Positions 31,125 to 33,648 of a DNA stretch of 33,648 nucleotides are shown piece after piece. The translations under genes and the position numbers were made by a program. This DNA comes from an uncultured Eubacteriales bacterium (lineage in GTDB: Bacteria; Bacillota; Clostridia; Oscillospirales; Acutalibacteraceae), in NCBI GenBank assembly GCA_900314795.1, contig OMWP01000024.1, forward strand, positions 1 through 33,648, written 5' to 3'. Each line of letters starts with the position of its first letter. Within the stretch, counting starts at the first letter, position 1. The notes under the pieces were generated by a model, which was not told the DNA's origin, did not search any database, and was given only the letters and a program-made list of their open reading frames with translations.

Positions 31125-32135
31125 TTAATCGTCGAATAATGATGTGTTCTCGTATTTGCTGACGTCAAAAGAAGCGCCCTCCACCGAGAATACGGAGCCT
31201 TTGCCGCTTTTTGCTTTTGACTTGGGCTTTCTTTGTTTCGCGCTCTCTTCTTTTTGAAGCGTATCGAGGGATTTGATCCCCTTCTCATACCAGCGCTTGA
31301 GGATCGCGTTGATATAGCTGATGTTGTAGGTGCCCTTTGTGTTGACACAGCGCTCATATGCTTCGGTGATCATCTCATCGCTGAACTGCCAGGTGTTGAG
31401 CCAACGATCGGCATTTTCCATCTGCGCTTTAGTGGGATTGCCGACATTGCGGATGCCTAGCAGTGAGGACACTCTCCCCCATGCTTCACGCGACGCTTTC
31501 ATGCGCGCTGTCTCCCGTCCCGCATCGTCAACGGTCTTGATACCTTTATCCGCCCATTGAATACCGTAGCGCTCGATGGCACGCATATTTGCGCTTCCGA
31601 TCGAATCGAGATATGTAATGAGCATCAAGATCACATCGCAGGGAAGCCCGAAGGAATCATACAGCATTACGATGGTGGCGGTGTCTCCCGGGGACAGCGG
31701 TTTGTTCAGGATCCTCTGCACTTCATCCAACAATTCAGCTAAGATGATGTTCTCCTGCAGGAGCTTAGCTACAAACATCGGGTCGGGACGCCGTGCGCGA
31801 GAGATCGTCGTGTGCGGCTTTTTGGCGGGTTCGGCTTTTTCGACGGGTGTATCATGGGATACAGGCTGTGGAGCAGAACAGGGAACCAAGGTGTTATCTT
31901 GTTTTGTGAGCAGATCGCGCTCGATCCAGAAGTCAACAGCGTTTTGCACTTCTTCCGCCGACAAACGCAATGCTTCCCCAATCTGTTCGGCGCTGTTTTC
32001 GTCATCGGACCGGCGCAAAAGATACAACAGAACCTTGAGCTGGGCTTCGGAAGCGATCTTGATATGTTGATCGACAACAGATGAGGGTACGGCAAATACA
32101 CTCTTCCACTGTCCGAGGTTGATTTGATATGACAT
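31125..32135 (-). CDS. DnaD-domain replication initiation protein
   Basis: 336 residues. The N-terminal winged-helix domain (about 1-90: AQLKVLLYLLRRS, AEQIGEALRLSAEEVQNAVDFW, LLTKQ) is followed by a charged Pro/Lys linker. Two DnaD C-terminal domains follow (about 125-205, LSPGDTATIVMLYDSFGLP; about 220-300, ending YNISYINAILKRWYEKGI, the YxxxWYxxG-type motif). The basic tail (KQRKPKSKAKSGKG) probably touches DNA. DnaD remodels DNA with DnaA and brings the helicase loader encoded next. I chose the ATG at 32135: AAGGAT lies seven to eight bases upstream; an ATG three codons earlier would be too close to it. Confidence 0.9.
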   Translation of the reverse strand: MSYQINLGQWKSVFAVPSSVVDQHIKIASEAQLKVLLYLLRRSDDENSAEQIGEALRLSAEEVQNAVDFWIERDLLTKQDNTLVPCSAPQPVSHDTPVEKAEPAKKPHTTISRARRPDPMFVAKLLQENIILAELLDEVQRILNKPLSPGDTATIVMLYDSFGLPCDVILMLITYLDSIGSANMRAIERYGIQWADKGIKTVDDAGRETARMKASREAWGRVSSLLGIRNVGNPTKAQMENADRWLNTWQFSDEMITEAYERCVNTKGTYNISYINAILKRWYEKGIKSLDTLQKEESAKQRKPKSKAKSGKGSVFSVEGASFDVSKYENTSLFDD

Positions 32136-32167
32136 GGTTTTCATCCTTAAAGTCAGATTAAATCATA

Positions 32168-32176
32168 GTATATCAC
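32168..32176 (-). promoter_or_regulatory. possible extended -10 promoter of the dnaD-dnaC pair
   Basis: On the minus strand TGATATACT, an extended -10 box (TGn-TATACT), with no good -35 box. Confidence 0.4.
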
Positions 32177-32233
32177 AAAATTTCTTGAATTTCTACCACT
32201 ATTGGAAATATAAAAGATATTTTGTCGGCTTGC

Positions 32234-32262
32234 TTGACTTCAATCTCGATTCGTATTATACT
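32234..32262 (+). promoter_or_regulatory. promoter of tRNA-Gly(CCC)
   Basis: TTGACT (32234-32239), 17 bp, TATACT (32257-32262), 13 bases before the tRNA, the same geometry as at tRNA-Gly(TCC). Confidence 0.8.
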
Positions 32263-32275
32263 AACAATAGTAAAT

Positions 32276-32350
32276 GCGGATGTAGTTCAATGGTAGAGCG
32301 CAACCTTCCCAAGGTTGATGTTGCGGGTTCGAGCCCCGTTATCCGCTCCA
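32276..32350 (+). tRNA. tRNA-Gly (anticodon CCC)
   Basis: Acceptor GCGGATG / TATCCGC (one G-U), anticodon stem CAACC / GGTTG with loop TTCCCAA (CCC), T-loop TTCGAGC, discriminator T and encoded CCA. It decodes GGG. No inverted or direct copy of its 3-prime half follows. Confidence 0.94.
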
Positions 32351-32351
32351 A

Positions 32352-32375
32352 AGGTTCGCTCAGGCGAGCCTTTTT
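32352..32375 (+). terminator. terminator of tRNA-Gly(CCC)
   Basis: An 8-bp stem AGGTTCGC / GCGAGCCT (one G-U), loop TCAG, then TTTT. Confidence 0.8.
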
Positions 32376-32402
32376 CATTATTCCAGATTTGAGGTGTTAT
32401 CA

Positions 32403-32651
32403 ATGAAATATACATATATCCCCCGCGGCGTATGCTCGCGTATGATCGAGCTCGAGATCGAGGATGACGTGATCAAGAGCTGTCGTTTTTTAGGCGGCTG
32501 TAACGGCAATTTACAGGGCATCGGCAAACTGGTGCAGGGTATGGACGTGGATGAAGCGATCGAGCGCTTAGAGGGGATCGACTGCGCCGGCAGGGGTACT
32601 TCCTGTCCCGATCAGCTCGCGCACGCGCTCAGAGCGGCACAGGAGTCATAA
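32403..32651 (+). CDS. TSCPD domain-containing protein (TIGR03905-type)
   Basis: 82 residues, consisting of one small domain with GVCSRMIELEIEDD, FLGGCNGNLQGI, and the name-giving RGTSCPDQLAHAL. The same domain occurs at the end of class II ribonucleotide reductases; stand-alone forms are common in Clostridia and of unknown function, possibly metal or nucleotide binding through the three cysteines. The start is the ATG at 32403 after GAGGTG; an in-frame GTG at 32394 lies inside that binding site. Its TAA overlaps the next ATG by one base, so the YdcF gene is translationally coupled. Confidence 0.88.
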   Translation: MKYTYIPRGVCSRMIELEIEDDVIKSCRFLGGCNGNLQGIGKLVQGMDVDEAIERLEGIDCAGRGTSCPDQLAHALRAAQES

Positions 32652-33472
32652 TGCCGACTGCACTGAGGATCATTGCGATTGTGATCGCGACCGTGATCGA
32701 AGTCTTCTTTCTGCTGTGGTTCCTCCTCCCCATTCGCTACCGCATCTTTAAAGCCGGCAATATGCTGGGCGTTCTGATTTGCCTGATCGCGTTGTTTCGA
32801 ACCGCTTTCAGCACTCTCTATCATCAGCTGGACGCCTACATGTTGCAAAACACTTTCACCAAGATCGTATGGCTGATTATCAAATACGGTTGTGTTTTAT
32901 TTGTAATCTACGCCATAGTTGTCAGTATCTGTATGATCATCGCGATGAAGAGGAAGCCAAAGAAGAACGCGACGGCGGTCGTCTTAGGCGCACAGGTCAA
33001 GCCTTGGGGCGCGAGCCGACTGCTAAAACAACGGATCAAAGCAGCTGAGACTTATCTTGACCAAAATCCCGACGTGAAAGCGATCGCAAGCGGCGGTCAG
33101 GGAGCGAACGAGCCGATGAGTGAAGCGGCGTGTATCTATGTGAATATGGTCAAGGATGGTGTGAATGCCGAGAGGATCCTGATCGAGGATCAAAGCGTGA
33201 ATACCGAACAAAACCTGCTCTATTCCGTCAAGCTCATCAAGGAGAGTCACCTCGGTGATGATATCGCGATCGTGTCCGACAGTTACCATCAATTGCGGGC
33301 GCGGATCATTGCATATAAGATCGACCGCAAGCTATGTGTCGGCGCGATCAATACTGTCAACACGCGATTCGGATGGTTTATTTATCCATCGTTCTTTGTG
33401 CGGGAATGGATCGCCATCCCGGTTGAGATCGTTAAAAAGCTCGGCAGACCCGCTCGACATCGGAAGTTTTAG
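32651..33472 (+). CDS. YdcF/ElyC/SanA-family (DUF218) membrane protein
   Basis: 273 residues. Two or three N-terminal membrane helices (about 5-28, 38-55, 72-98) are followed by a basic KRKPKK junction. The DUF218 domain (about 106-265) has AVVLGAQVKPWGASRLLKQRI, AIASGGQGANEPMSEA, the pair IEDQSVNTEQNLLYS, and IVSDSYHQLRARIIA. Members (ElyC, SanA) affect envelope integrity in enterobacteria and are thought to act on lipid carriers; the reaction is not settled. AGGAG (32641-32645) and overlap with the TSCPD gene fix the start. I see no convincing terminator after it. Confidence 0.88.
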   Translation: MPTALRIIAIVIATVIEVFFLLWFLLPIRYRIFKAGNMLGVLICLIALFRTAFSTLYHQLDAYMLQNTFTKIVWLIIKYGCVLFVIYAIVVSICMIIAMKRKPKKNATAVVLGAQVKPWGASRLLKQRIKAAETYLDQNPDVKAIASGGQGANEPMSEAACIYVNMVKDGVNAERILIEDQSVNTEQNLLYSVKLIKESHLGDDIAIVSDSYHQLRARIIAYKIDRKLCVGAINTVNTRFGWFIYPSFFVREWIAIPVEIVKKLGRPARHRKF

Positions 33473-33648
33473 CAGGGGTGATTCGATTTAGTGCGTAATA
33501 GGCTCCTGCAAGGATCGATATTTGAACGAAAAAACAGCCTTCCCGATCGGTGAACCGCACCATTTTGTGTAGACAGCACAGAAACAGCGTACTAAGGCAG
33601 AAATGAAAGATTAAGCAACATACTGACATCGTTTTTCGAGCGGTGTCA
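33473..33648. other. non-coding end of the window
   Basis: No convincing gene. A minus-strand frame of 65 codons (33432-33629) overlaps the end of the YdcF gene and has no good ribosome binding site. GCAGG / CCTGC (33472-33476, 33505-33509) could form a weak hairpin. Confidence 0.3.

Noticed and set aside
32352-32403. tRNA-linked element behind tRNA-Gly(CCC)
   Set aside because: After its terminator the TSCPD gene begins within 30 bases, and no inverted or direct copy of this tRNA's 3-prime half is present.
33432-33629. 65-codon minus-strand frame at the window end
   Set aside because: It overlaps the YdcF gene, lacks a ribosome binding site and has no recognisable domain; it may be a repeat or structured RNA continuing past the window.

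Overview
The window looks like chromosome of a spore-forming, Gram-positive gut anaerobe of the class Clostridia, most likely near Ruminococcus/Oscillospiraceae. The reasons are the sporulation genes (sigK, cwlD, a spoIIM-like gene), a secreted protein ending in a dockerin-like module, Firmicutes-type DnaD and DnaI/DnaC proteins, AGGAGG- and GGTGAT-type ribosome binding sites, and clear sigma-A promoters (TTGACA-17-TATAAT type). I see no prophage, insertion sequence, CRISPR array or rRNA operon.

Layout. 1-3144: a small PepSY-like fragment, a SecB-like chaperone, tRNA-Gly(TCC), a CofE-like glutamate ligase homologue and a lone YtrA-type GntR regulator. 3187-4185: a Xer-type tyrosine recombinase, followed by about 680 bp of non-coding DNA with a conspicuous 61-bp inverted repeat. 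4869-10319 (minus strand): prfC, three tandem palindromic repeats, sigK, cwlD, radA and a radA-coupled DUF6873-type gene. 10480-12386: hemW, tRNA-Ser(CGA) and a block of tRNA-derived repeats. 12387-16841: a dockerin-type secreted protein, a membrane-anchored protein of unknown function and a phosphohexomutase. 16914-22742 (minus): two membrane proteins (one SpoIIM-like), a secreted Big2/GH24 lysozyme, then a three-gene operon (DUF5685, J-domain protein, small membrane protein). 22902-29085: a HAD phosphatase, a conserved Cys/Gly-tailed protein, pcrA and a secreted SGNH hydrolase. 29187-30019: a repeat block beside tRNA-Pro(CGG) and tRNA-Gln(CTG). 30099-33472: dnaC/dnaI-like and dnaD-like genes, tRNA-Gly(CCC), a TSCPD protein and a YdcF protein.

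The most unusual signal is a family of non-coding elements lying directly behind tRNA genes. At tRNA-Ser and tRNA-Pro each unit begins with an inverted copy of part of the 3-prime half of that particular tRNA. It carries a shared core with two hairpins, one of which differs between the loci by four compensatory base-pair changes. It ends with a direct copy of the same tRNA's 3-prime end including CCA, usually followed by a terminator. A remnant with only the inverted copy lies behind tRNA-Gly(TCC). I know of no named element with this architecture. A second notable signal is a 13-bp terminator-like hairpin that swallows the ribosome binding site and touches the TTG start codon of sigK.

Gene functions are assigned from recognisable motifs and family resemblance only; no database search was run.
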